From assembly GCA_013813825.1 (NCBI GenBank), contig JACCRA010000374.1:1-6373 (forward strand): 6,373 nt of DNA. The letters are read 5' to 3'. Below, piece after piece: positions 1 through 5,249 of the stretch (positions within the stretch are counted from its first letter, which is position 1; every line of letters starts with the position of its first letter). This stretch comes from Pyrinomonadaceae bacterium. Its GTDB lineage: Bacteria; Acidobacteriota; Blastocatellia; Pyrinomonadales; Pyrinomonadaceae. The position numbers and the translations under genes were made by a program. The notes under the pieces are model-generated. The model did not search any database and was not told the origin of the DNA. It saw only the letters and a program-made list of their open reading frames with translations.

Positions 1-395
1 CCCTGCCCGTCGCGGGTTAAGCGCGCCTGCACGGACGCGCCCTCCGGGATCACGTTCTGAGCGAGTTTCGTCGCTTCCGCGAAAACGTACCGCCCCACGT
101 CGCCTTCTTTCAGGGACGTCAGCGGCAACACCGTCTCTTGCCCCGTCACTCCGTCAATGAGGCGGAGTTGTCGTTGTTGGGCGTCGGCCAGCGCGACGAG
201 CACCGGGCGCGAGAGAAAGTTATAGATGTGATCGCTGACAAACCAGCAGGCTAAGAAAGCGACAAAGATAAAGATGACGGAGCGGATCAGCCGGCGACGC
301 AACTCGTCGAGGTGGTCCAGAAAAGACATCTGGGCCCCGAGCCGCTCGTCGTCGGCGTCGTCTTCCAATCCGGAATCTAAGAGCGGGGCAGACAT
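1..395 (-). CDS. tatC: Sec-independent protein translocase TatC, N-terminal part (3' end beyond window)
   Basis: TatC is the multi-spanning membrane subunit of the twin-arginine translocase and, with TatB where present, recognises the RR signal peptide of folded cargo. Reading leftward from ATG 395, 131 codons are open to the window edge. After an acidic leader (residues 1-20) comes the family's cytoplasmic N-terminal signature MSFLDHLDELRRRLIRS (residues 23-39). A first membrane helix follows (about 39-56), then the SRPV segment that opens the first periplasmic loop. The loop then continues for about 70 polar residues (62-131) without a second helix, longer than I expect for TatC. The start is uncertain: ATG 395 has no Shine-Dalgarno, and Met23 (codon 327-329) would begin directly at the conserved signature. 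It lies 117 bp downstream of tatA on the same strand, the usual tatA-tatC order. Family identity is firm; the C-terminal helices are unseen. Confidence 0.93.
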   Translation of the reverse strand, partial: MSAPLLDSGLEDDADDERLGAQMSFLDHLDELRRRLIRSVIFIFVAFLACWFVSDHIYNFLSRPVLVALADAQQRQLRLIDGVTGQETVLPLTSLKEGDVGRYVFAEATKLAQNVIPEGASVQARLTRDGQ

Positions 396-400
396 GGAGA

Positions 401-488
401 TAAAGGGGAAAGGCGCAGGGCGAAGGGCGAAAGGTAAAAATGGGAGACGACTATTGCGCCGCTTGATCTTTCCTTGTGACCTTTCGGC
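401..488. repeat. Degenerate heptamer array with a short inverted partner in the tatA-tatC spacer
   Basis: Five consecutive 7-bp units of the type GAAAGGC lie at 401-435 (TAAAGGG, GAAAGGC, GCAGGGC, GAAGGGC, GAAAGGT). The last eight bases, CGAAAGGT (428-435), recur inverted as ACCTTTCG at 479-486. The spacer has no convincing ORF. The 43-nt loop makes a simple intrinsic terminator unlikely. It resembles the heptamer arrays in the other spacers in period, not in sequence. Confidence 0.6.
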
Positions 489-512
489 ATGATGCTTAGA
501 TTTTCGATCCGG

Positions 513-911
513 TTAGAGCCAGTCGCTTTTGCGCGACGGGTCGGGCGCTTCGTTGGCCGCTGGCGTCACGGCTTCGATTGGCGTGCCGCGCGCGATGGTC
601 GGTGACGGCTCACCCGCGTCGCGATCTACTGTGGGACGCGCGGCGGACGCCAACGGTTCGGGCGGCACTTCGCGCAGCAACGTGCGCTCGCCGCCCGCTG
701 CTGCTGCTGGTCGCGCCGCAGTGTTACGTTCCAAATCAACCTCGCGCTCCCACGTCCGCTTAAAATCTTCCGATGCTCCCTTGAACTGATTCAGGCTTTT
801 GCCCAGCGAACGCGCCAACTCCGGCAGCTTGCGCGGCCCGAACAGCACCAGCGCGCCCACGAGGATCACGAGCAGTTCGGTAGTACCGATGGACTCAAGG
901 AACAACAACAT
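513..911 (-). CDS. tatA: Twin-arginine translocase subunit TatA/TatB family
   Basis: This is a small membrane-anchored subunit that oligomerises on the TatC complex to form the pathway for folded proteins. The 132-aa product has the family layout: one short N-terminal membrane helix (about residues 10-24, TELLVILVGALVLF), the hinge FGPRKLP (24-30), an amphipathic helix (ELARSLGKSLNQF, about 31-43), and a charged, Ala/Pro-rich low-complexity tail to the C-terminus. The FGPRKLP hinge favours TatA over TatB, but Glu12 at the helix start is also seen in TatB-like and single-subunit systems, so A versus B cannot be settled from sequence alone. ATG 911 is the natural start because only five residues precede SIGTTELL; its ribosome site is weak. 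It sits between the VOC gene (156 bp upstream) and tatC (117 bp downstream), all on the minus strand. No second tatA/tatB copy is in the window. Confidence 0.93.
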   Translation of the reverse strand: MLLFLESIGTTELLVILVGALVLFGPRKLPELARSLGKSLNQFKGASEDFKRTWEREVDLERNTAARPAAAAGGERTLLREVPPEPLASAARPTVDRDAGEPSPTIARGTPIEAVTPAANEAPDPSRKSDWL

Positions 912-932
912 AATTTCAAATCTCAGGTTTTT

Positions 933-1067
933 TAAGCATTCAGCTCTCAGCTATCAGCGGTCAGCCATTCAGATGCGGCGCGTTCATCCGCGCGCTTCGT
1001 ATCTGGAACCGGTCCGCGCATTACCTTAGTTTTTGCTGAACGCTGAAAGCTGACGGCTGAATGCTTA
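933..1067. repeat. Long imperfect inverted repeat built of TCAG/CTGA heptamers
   Basis: Arm 933-965 and arm 1035-1067 are reverse complements over 33 nt with four mismatches, enclosing 69 bp. In the left arm TCAG recurs at 940, 947, 954 and 961, exactly every 7 bp. In the right arm CTGA recurs at 1036, 1043, 1050 and 1057. The element fills the spacer between the VOC gene stop and the tatA start and ends one base before the stop codon. In RNA from the minus strand it could fold into a long stem; in DNA it could extrude a cruciform. It has no transposase, and I see no clear target-site duplication. Confidence 0.8.
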
Positions 1068-1430
1068 CTACCCTTTGTAATCCGGCGGATAATAAATCAG
1101 TTCGATGATCTGGCCGCCGACGCCTTGCGTGTAAAAAGAGACGGTGCGGTCGCGGTGCTCTTTCACAGGGCGTTTCTCGCGTTGCGCGGCCTCTTCCAAT
1201 TCCTCGCGCGTTTCGACGCGCAAGCCGAGATGCGGCGGATGCTTCGAGCCGGGAGGCAACAGCGCGAGGCCAAACCCGCGCGCGTCGCGCAGCATCGCCC
1301 AGTCTTCGTAGCGCGTCTCCAAACGAAACCCAATCCGTTCGTATTCGCGCACGTCGCGCTCTAAATCTTCACACTTCACGGCGAGATGATCCACCACGCC
1401 GCCAAACCTCTCTACATTTTCATCCCGCAT
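1068..1430 (-). CDS. VOC (glyoxalase/dioxygenase superfamily) protein
   Basis: This is a single-domain protein of the vicinal oxygen chelate fold; members bind a divalent metal and act as lyases, isomerases, dioxygenases or resistance proteins. Substrate and reaction are not evident here. From ATG 1430 the product is 120 aa, normal for one VOC domain of two beta-alpha-beta-beta-beta modules. The expected metal ligands are visible: His in VVDHLAVK (residue 15), His in PPHLGLRV (67) and Glu in QIIELIYY (111). I chose ATG 1430 because GGAG at 1440-1443 sits 9 nt upstream. The frame stays open to a TTG at 1514, but those extra 28 codons are basic, lack VOC homology features, include heptamer-like DNA and have no ribosome site; ATG 1445 is another option. 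A good minus-strand promoter lies at 1539-1567. It is upstream of tatA-tatC and could be co-transcribed with them, but no functional tie to Tat export is apparent. Confidence 0.82.
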   Translation of the reverse strand: MRDENVERFGGVVDHLAVKCEDLERDVREYERIGFRLETRYEDWAMLRDARGFGLALLPPGSKHPPHLGLRVETREELEEAAQREKRPVKEHRDRTVSFYTQGVGGQIIELIYYPPDYKG

Positions 1431-1439
1431 CGCCGCGAA

Positions 1440-1443
1440 CTCC
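1440..1443 (-). promoter_or_regulatory. Ribosome binding site deciding the VOC gene start
   Basis: GGAG on the minus strand lies 9 nt before ATG 1430. Neither the upstream ATG 1445 nor the TTG 1514 has a comparable motif. The assignment rests on this short match, so it is moderate. Confidence 0.5.
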
Positions 1444-1538
1444 ATGACCAGTGATGAACGCTGAACGGCAAAAGACTTCCGCACGTTTTTCTTCGTCCTC
1501 TTTGCCGCAAACAAAATTTTGAGTAACGAGCCACATAG

Positions 1539-1567
1539 ATTGTAACGCTTCGCGCGGCGGGCGTAAA
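1539..1567 (-). promoter_or_regulatory. Sigma70-type promoter reading toward the VOC gene and tatAC
   Basis: On the minus strand a -35-like TTTACG (1562-1567) is separated by exactly 17 bp from a -10-like TACAAT (1539-1544, five of six consensus bases). Transcription would start near 1532 and give a leader of about 100 nt to ATG 1430. This is a consensus match by eye in GC-rich DNA, where such AT-rich hexamers are uncommon. Confidence 0.5.
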
Positions 1568-1570
1568 AGC

Positions 1571-1650
1571 AAGGATGCAGGAGGAAGGAGGAAGGAGGGA
1601 GAAGAGCCTGAAGGAGCGTGTCTTACATTCCGCCTTCCGCCTGCACCCTT
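1571..1650. repeat. Purine/pyrimidine heptamer inverted repeat
   Basis: Arm 1571-1593 (purine-rich, units like AGGAAGG every 7 bp) and arm 1628-1650 are reverse complements over 23 nt with three mismatches, around a 34-nt loop. The 7-bp pattern continues to about 1660 on the right (CGGAAGG-type units read on the minus strand). It lies upstream of the minus promoter and between divergent genes, so it is outside both likely transcripts unless the plus-strand gene starts transcription further upstream. Confidence 0.7.
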
Positions 1651-1682
1651 CCGCCCTTCCCTGACGACGGTGGGCGTCCGCC

Positions 1683-1699
1683 TTGACATAGTTGTGTCA
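1683..1699 (+). promoter_or_regulatory. Possible -35 hexamer with overlapping TGACA-N6-TGTCA dyad
   Basis: A perfect TTGACA (1683-1688) stands 68 bp before ATG 1756. Its TGACA forms a 5-bp dyad with TGTCA at 1695-1699. The matching -10 region is poor: 17 bp downstream reads GACCCT. This could be an operator-type site or chance, and it is recorded as weak. Confidence 0.22.
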
Positions 1700-1755
1700 T
1701 CAAGCGACCCTTTTTGGCGAATCTGAAAATCAATTCGCGAAAGGTTTGAAACTCG

Positions 1756-2703
1756 ATGAGCAGAGACACACCGCGCATCGTCTCGCTGCTGCCGTCGGCG
1801 ACCGAGATCGTGTGCGCGCTCGGGTTGGAGGACGCGCTCTTAGGCGTGACGCACGAGTGCGATTATCCGGTGGCGGCGGTTGTCGGCAAGCCGCAGTTGA
1901 CCGCGAGCCGCATCTCGCACCAGACGATGACGAGTCACGAGATCGATGCGGCCGTCCGTTCGCAACTCGACGGACACGGCTCTATTTATGATCTCGACGA
2001 AGAGCGTTTGCGCGCGCTCGCGCCCGATTTAATTCTGACGCAGGAATTATGCGAAGTCTGCGCCGTCAGCTACAAAACTGTGGAGCAGGCGGCGCGGATG
2101 TTCGAGGCGGACGTAAAAGTCGTTTCGTTGGAGCCGAACACCATTGCGGACATCTTCGCCAACATCCGCACCGTGGGTGAGTTAACGAATCGGGCGACGG
2201 AAGCGGAAGAGTTAATCCGTGAACTGACGATGCGGCTCGACTTGCTGACTTTGCCACTCGCGGACATTGAGCGCCGCCCGCGCACGCTGGTGCTCGAATG
2301 GCTGGAGCCGCCGTTTGCGCCCGGCCACTGGGTACCGGAGCAGATCGCGCTCGCCGGCGGCGATCACACGTTCGGCCACGCTGGCGCGGCCTCGCGCACC
2401 ACGACCGCCGAAGAGATTCGCGCCTACGCGCCCGAAGTGATCGTGCTCGCGCCCTGCGGTTATTACGCGGAAGACATTCTGCGCGCACTATTGAAAACAC
2501 ATTTGCCGGAAGGCTGGGGCGAGTTGCCAGCCGTGCGCGCGGACAACGTCTGGGCGGTTGATGCGACTTCCTACTTCAGCCGTCCCGGCCCGCGCGTGGT
2601 GGACGGGGCGGAGATTCTCGCGCACATCATTCACCCTTCAATCTTCGGCCCGCCCGCCGAACATCAGGCCGTCCGCGTGCCACGCGACTTGATGAATGTT
2701 TAA
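1756..2703 (+). CDS. Cobalamin-binding (BtuF-like) substrate-binding-fold protein without signal peptide
   Basis: The 315-aa protein has the fold of iron/B12 periplasmic binding proteins (BtuF/FhuD class): a beta-alpha N-lobe opening RIVSLLPSATEIVCALG (residues 7-23), a linking helix (about 147-168) and a C-lobe from about 176. Subfamily hallmarks are THECDYP (32-38), TQELCEVCAVSY (95-106), LEWLEPPF plus GHWVPEQ (180-196), APCGYY (232-237) and SRPGPR (275-280). I know this signature from proteins annotated as cobalamin-binding or ABC substrate-binding. Export is doubtful: the binding domain starts at residue 7, with no signal peptide, lipobox or Tat motif. No permease or ATPase is nearby and no B12 riboswitch was seen upstream. 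It could therefore be a cytosolic corrinoid or metal binder; the conserved Cys35, Cys99, Cys102 and Cys234 with His33 would suit that. The fold is firm, the ligand is inferred. ATG 1756 has a modest upstream GAAAGG. Confidence 0.85.
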   Translation: MSRDTPRIVSLLPSATEIVCALGLEDALLGVTHECDYPVAAVVGKPQLTASRISHQTMTSHEIDAAVRSQLDGHGSIYDLDEERLRALAPDLILTQELCEVCAVSYKTVEQAARMFEADVKVVSLEPNTIADIFANIRTVGELTNRATEAEELIRELTMRLDLLTLPLADIERRPRTLVLEWLEPPFAPGHWVPEQIALAGGDHTFGHAGAASRTTTAEEIRAYAPEVIVLAPCGYYAEDILRALLKTHLPEGWGELPAVRADNVWAVDATSYFSRPGPRVVDGAEILAHIIHPSIFGPPAEHQAVRVPRDLMNV

Positions 2704-2715
2704 GGAGAGAATTAA

Positions 2716-2814
2716 CCACAGCGGAAGAAATGATGAATGCGAAATGATGAGTGATGAATGAAAGGCACAAGCAGTCTGTCTGTCATTCATCATTTCGCAT
2801 TTCTTCCTCCGTGG
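2716..2814. repeat. Long inverted repeat whose arms differ by two heptamers
   Basis: Arm 2716-2760 (45 nt) and arm 2784-2814 (31 nt) are reverse complements once two 7-nt insertions are removed from the left arm (ATGAATG at 2733-2739 and GTGATGA at 2751-2757). Shared blocks are GGAAGAAATG and CGAAATGATGA, plus CCAC at the outer end, with two mismatches near the outer end. The loop is 23 nt. It occupies most of the 123-bp spacer between the 1756 gene and the ligase and would fold as a strong stem in a plus-strand transcript. It could attenuate or end transcription or protect RNA, but no T-tract follows. Confidence 0.82.
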
Positions 2815-2826
2815 TAGAGCTTGTTT

Positions 2827-4509
2827 ATGGGCGCACAATCACAGGGCTTGCTTGACGACTTTGCGCGGGTGGCCGAATCGGTTGCGGCGACGACGAAGAA
2901 GTTGGGGAAGGCCGCGCTACTCGGCGACTATTTCCACCAGCTTGATGACGCCGATCTCGTCCGCGCGGCGCGCTATTTTGCCGGGCAGCAGTTCGCTTTG
3001 CACGACGCGCGGACGACGAACGTCGGCGGCGTCGTGCTGCGCGACGCGCTCGGCGAAGTGACCGGCCTCGACGTGGAGAATCTGCGCCCGCGCGACGTGC
3101 GCCTCGGCGACGCGGGCGAGGTCGCGTTTGAAGCGATGACGGAGACCCGCGCCGACGCGGTGACAGAGCCGACGTTCACGCTTATTGAGATTGAAACTTT
3201 AATCGTGCAACTGAGCGAGACGCGCGGCACAAAGAACAAGAAGGCGTTGCTCGTCCAAGCGTTGCAGCGCGCGACGCCGCTCGAAGCGAAGTACCTCGTC
3301 AAGCTGCTCGTCGGCGATCTGCGGATCGGTTTGAAAGAGGGTTTGGTCGAAGATGCCGTCGCGCGCGCCTTCGGACAAATGTTGGCTCATGTCGCGCAGG
3401 TCAACATGCTGGTGGGCGACATCGGCGAGACAGCGGTGCGCGCCCGCCACGGCGAGCTTGAAGGCGTCGCGATGCGTCTGTTTCACCCACTGAAGTTCAT
3501 GCTCGCAACAGCCGCCGTCGATCTCGCGGACGTAGCCCGCACGATGCCGGAAGATTTTTTCTTCGTCGAAGACAAATTCGATGGCATCCGCGCGCAAGCG
3601 CACGTGCAGACGGGGCGCGTCGCCCTCTTCTCGCGCACGCTGGACGAGATCAGCCACCGCTTCCCCGAACTAATCGCGCCGCTCAAAAGCCTGCCGTCTG
3701 ATGCGATCATCGACGGCGAGATCGTGCCCGCGCGCGGCGAGACGATTTTGCCGTTCGCCGAGTTGCAAAAACGGCTGGGGCGCAAAACGGTGGGCGACGA
3801 ACTGCTCGCCACCACGCCGGTCGTCTTCATCGCTTACGATCTGCTCTACGCCAGCGGGCGCGTGCTGATCGACGCGCCTTTGTCCGAACGCCGCGCCGTA
3901 CTGGAAACGATGCTTGCGCCGGGCGGCGCGACCGCCGCGGCGTTGCGGCTGTCGGAAGCCAAACGGGTGCGCGACGTGGCAATGCTCGACGAAGAGTTCA
4001 CGGCGGCGCGCGGGCGCGGCAACGAAGGGTTGATGATTAAAGACCCGCGCTCGGCTTACAAGCCGGGCAAGCGCGGGCGCGAGTGGCTGAAGCTGAAGCG
4101 TCCTCTGGCGACGCTCGACGTGGTGGTAACGGCGGTTGAGGTCGGCCACGGCAAGCGCCGGCATTTGCTCTCCGATTACACGTTCGCCGTCCGCCGCTCC
4201 GAGACGGACGCGGAACTTCTCAACGTCGGCAAGGCTTATTCAGGCTTGACTGATGTGGAACTGGCCGAACTGACCGAGTGGTTTCGCGCGCACACGATTC
4301 AAGAGTTCGCGCATGGGCGCGTCCGCGTCGTCGAACCGCGAATCATTCTCGAAGTGACTTTCGACCGCGTGCAGGAATCGAAGCGGCACAAGAGCGGCTA
4401 TGCCCTCCGCTTCCCGCGCATCCTGCGCCTGCGCGACGACAAGGCCCTCGCCGAGATCGACACGCTGGCGACCGTCCGCCAACTCGTCGAACCTGAGAGG
4501 AAAGAGTAA
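2827..4509 (+). CDS. lig: ATP-dependent DNA ligase
   Basis: The enzyme seals 5'-phosphate/3'-OH nicks in duplex DNA through a ligase-AMP intermediate made from ATP. The 560-aa product has the archaeal/LigB-like three-domain plan: a helical DNA-binding domain (about 1-215, including LVGDLRIGLKEG at 161-172), an adenylation domain (about 216-425) and an OB-fold (about 426-560). All nucleotidyltransferase motifs are readable: motif I KFDGIR with catalytic Lys250, Ia SRTLDE (269), III IIDGEIV (294), IIIa VVFIAYDLL (332), IV NEGLMIKD (399), V EWLKLKR (419) and a C-terminal RFPRILRLRDDK (528). No primase, nuclease or Ku-type domain is attached, so it is not LigD. Bacteria replicate with NAD-dependent LigA, so a repair role is likely (inference). 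I start at ATG 2827; a TTG two codons earlier is possible, and neither has a clear ribosome site. Upstream is the heptamer hairpin; downstream it converges on dps. Confidence 0.95.
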   Translation: MGAQSQGLLDDFARVAESVAATTKKLGKAALLGDYFHQLDDADLVRAARYFAGQQFALHDARTTNVGGVVLRDALGEVTGLDVENLRPRDVRLGDAGEVAFEAMTETRADAVTEPTFTLIEIETLIVQLSETRGTKNKKALLVQALQRATPLEAKYLVKLLVGDLRIGLKEGLVEDAVARAFGQMLAHVAQVNMLVGDIGETAVRARHGELEGVAMRLFHPLKFMLATAAVDLADVARTMPEDFFFVEDKFDGIRAQAHVQTGRVALFSRTLDEISHRFPELIAPLKSLPSDAIIDGEIVPARGETILPFAELQKRLGRKTVGDELLATTPVVFIAYDLLYASGRVLIDAPLSERRAVLETMLAPGGATAAALRLSEAKRVRDVAMLDEEFTAARGRGNEGLMIKDPRSAYKPGKRGREWLKLKRPLATLDVVVTAVEVGHGKRRHLLSDYTFAVRRSETDAELLNVGKAYSGLTDVELAELTEWFRAHTIQEFAHGRVRVVEPRIILEVTFDRVQESKRHKSGYALRFPRILRLRDDKALAEIDTLATVRQLVEPERKE

Positions 4510-4524
4510 GGGATTCGTGATGCC

Positions 4525-4565
4525 AAAAAAGCCGCGCTGTCTTGAACACTTGCCAGCGCGGCTTT
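4525..4565 (-). terminator. Intrinsic terminator of dps (possibly bidirectional)
   Basis: A perfect 12-bp stem (AAAGCCGCGCTG at 4528-4539, CAGCGCGGCTTT at 4554-4565) closes a 14-nt loop. Read on the minus strand the stem ends in a run of six T (from A 4525-4530), placed about 28 nt after the dps stop codon. Read on the plus strand only three T follow, so termination of the ligase transcript would be weaker. The position between convergent genes supports the call. Confidence 0.85.
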
Positions 4566-4592
4566 CGAGTTGTGAATTTGAGTTGATAGTTG

Positions 4593-5126
4593 TCAGGCGG
4601 TTTGCGCTGTGGCCGCCGGCACTTCTTCGGCCAGCAGGCTGCGGAGCATCCACGCCGTTTTTTCATGGACTTGCAGACGCTCTGTTAGCAAGTCGGCGGT
4701 CGGAGCGTCGCCCGCATCCTCGGCCGTGGAGATCACGGTGCGCGCCGTGCGCGCCGCCGTCTCGTGGCCTTCCACTAGCAGGCGAATCATGTCCTGCGCG
4801 CGCGGCGGCACGCCGGCCGCTTCCTTGATCGAAGCGAGGTTGGAAAAGTCCTGATAGCTGCCGGGCGCGAAGTGGCCGAGTGCGCGGATCCGTTCGGCCA
4901 GCAGATCGGTCGCCGTCCACAATTCGTTGTACTCTACCTCAAACATCACGTGCAGCGTCTGGAACATCGGCCCCGTGACGTTCCAGTGGAAGTTGTGGGT
5001 CTTTAAGTAGAGCGTGAAAGTGTCGGCCAACAGGCGCGACAAGCCTTCGGCGATCTCGCGCCGATCTTTCTCCTCAATGCCGATGTTAATGGGCATCGCA
5101 GTGGTTTCCTTTCCCTTCTTTGCCAT
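4593..5126 (-). CDS. dps: Dps-family ferroxidase / DNA-protection protein
   Basis: Dps proteins form hollow dodecamers that oxidise and store iron with hydrogen peroxide, limiting Fenton damage; some also coat DNA. The 177-aa product is a ferritin-like four-helix bundle. Its shared-interface ferroxidase set is complete: His47 (NFHW), His59 (TLH), Glu63, Asp74 and Glu78 (ATDLLAER), with the same 12-4-11-4 spacing as E. coli His51, His63, Asp67, Asp78 and Glu82. Glu63 stands where E. coli has Asp, a conservative change. The N-terminus (AKKGKETTA) is short and basic, which in other Dps proteins can contact DNA; the C-terminal tail is Ala-rich and uncharged. The start ATG 5126 is well supported by GGGAGGAT about 9 nt upstream. 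It lies 123 bp downstream of topA on the same strand and ends in an intrinsic terminator. I found no convincing OxyR, PerR or Fur site by eye. Confidence 0.95.
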   Translation of the reverse strand: MAKKGKETTAMPINIGIEEKDRREIAEGLSRLLADTFTLYLKTHNFHWNVTGPMFQTLHVMFEVEYNELWTATDLLAERIRALGHFAPGSYQDFSNLASIKEAAGVPPRAQDMIRLLVEGHETAARTARTVISTAEDAGDAPTADLLTERLQVHEKTAWMLRSLLAEEVPAATAQTA

Positions 5127-5133
5127 TGTCTTG

Positions 5134-5141
5134 ATCCTCCC
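5134..5141 (-). promoter_or_regulatory. Strong Shine-Dalgarno of dps
   Basis: GGGAGGAT on the minus strand ends about 7 nt before ATG 5126 (core GGAGG at a spacing near 9). It is the best ribosome binding site in the window and fits an abundantly made protein. It also favours ATG 5126 over the internal ATG ten codons later. Confidence 0.75.
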
Positions 5142-5249
5142 GGTTCAATCTTCCCGAACGGTAACTGCGCCGCCGGCCACGGCAACACAGCGGAAGAGGA
5201 GCAGCCGTTGAGCTTTAACCTCTTCATATTTAGTTCACCTAATTGTCGC

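Larger units (their letters stand above)
1431..1755. other. Divergent spacer between the VOC gene and the cobalamin-binding-like gene
   Basis: About 325 bp contain no gene I can support. From left to right they hold a leader with heptamer-like units (TGAAC at 1455 and 1462, 7 bp apart), a minus-strand promoter (1539-1567), a purine/pyrimidine heptamer inverted repeat (1571-1650) and a small TGACA/TGTCA dyad overlapping a TTGACA hexamer (1683-1699). A 5' AAAGG-type ribosome site ends about 11 nt before ATG 1756. I looked for conserved elements of a cobalamin riboswitch ahead of the 1756 gene and saw none. Confidence 0.6.

Noticed and set aside
1420..1689. 89-aa minus-strand frame rich in Arg/Ser/Pro overlapping the VOC 5' region
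   Set aside because: It translates the purine/pyrimidine heptamer repeat and promoter DNA, has low-complexity composition, and overlaps the better supported VOC frame.
1515..1755. Cobalamin riboswitch ahead of the BtuF-like gene
   Set aside because: No B12-box-like GCCACTG segment or supporting conserved elements were seen; the spacer is accounted for by a minus promoter and heptamer repeats.
3199..4164. Long minus-strand frames (152, 115 and 164 aa) inside the ligase gene
   Set aside because: They are antisense shadows of GC-rich codons; the plus frame carries every ligase motif, and the shadows have His/Arg/Ala-biased composition without domain features.
4566..4592. Heptamer array after the terminator (GTTG words)
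   Set aside because: Two GTTG words are 7 bp apart but the third is off by one, and the stretch is too short to separate from chance.
4629..5126. Glu63 of Dps as an altered ferroxidase site
   Set aside because: Glu in place of Asp at this position occurs in other Dps proteins as I recall them, and the ligand spacing is intact, so it is a normal variant.
5127..5249. Separate dps promoter or redox operator between topA and dps
   Set aside because: TAAATA-like hexamers exist near 5228, but no -35 at proper spacing and no clear Fur, PerR or OxyR dyad could be made out.
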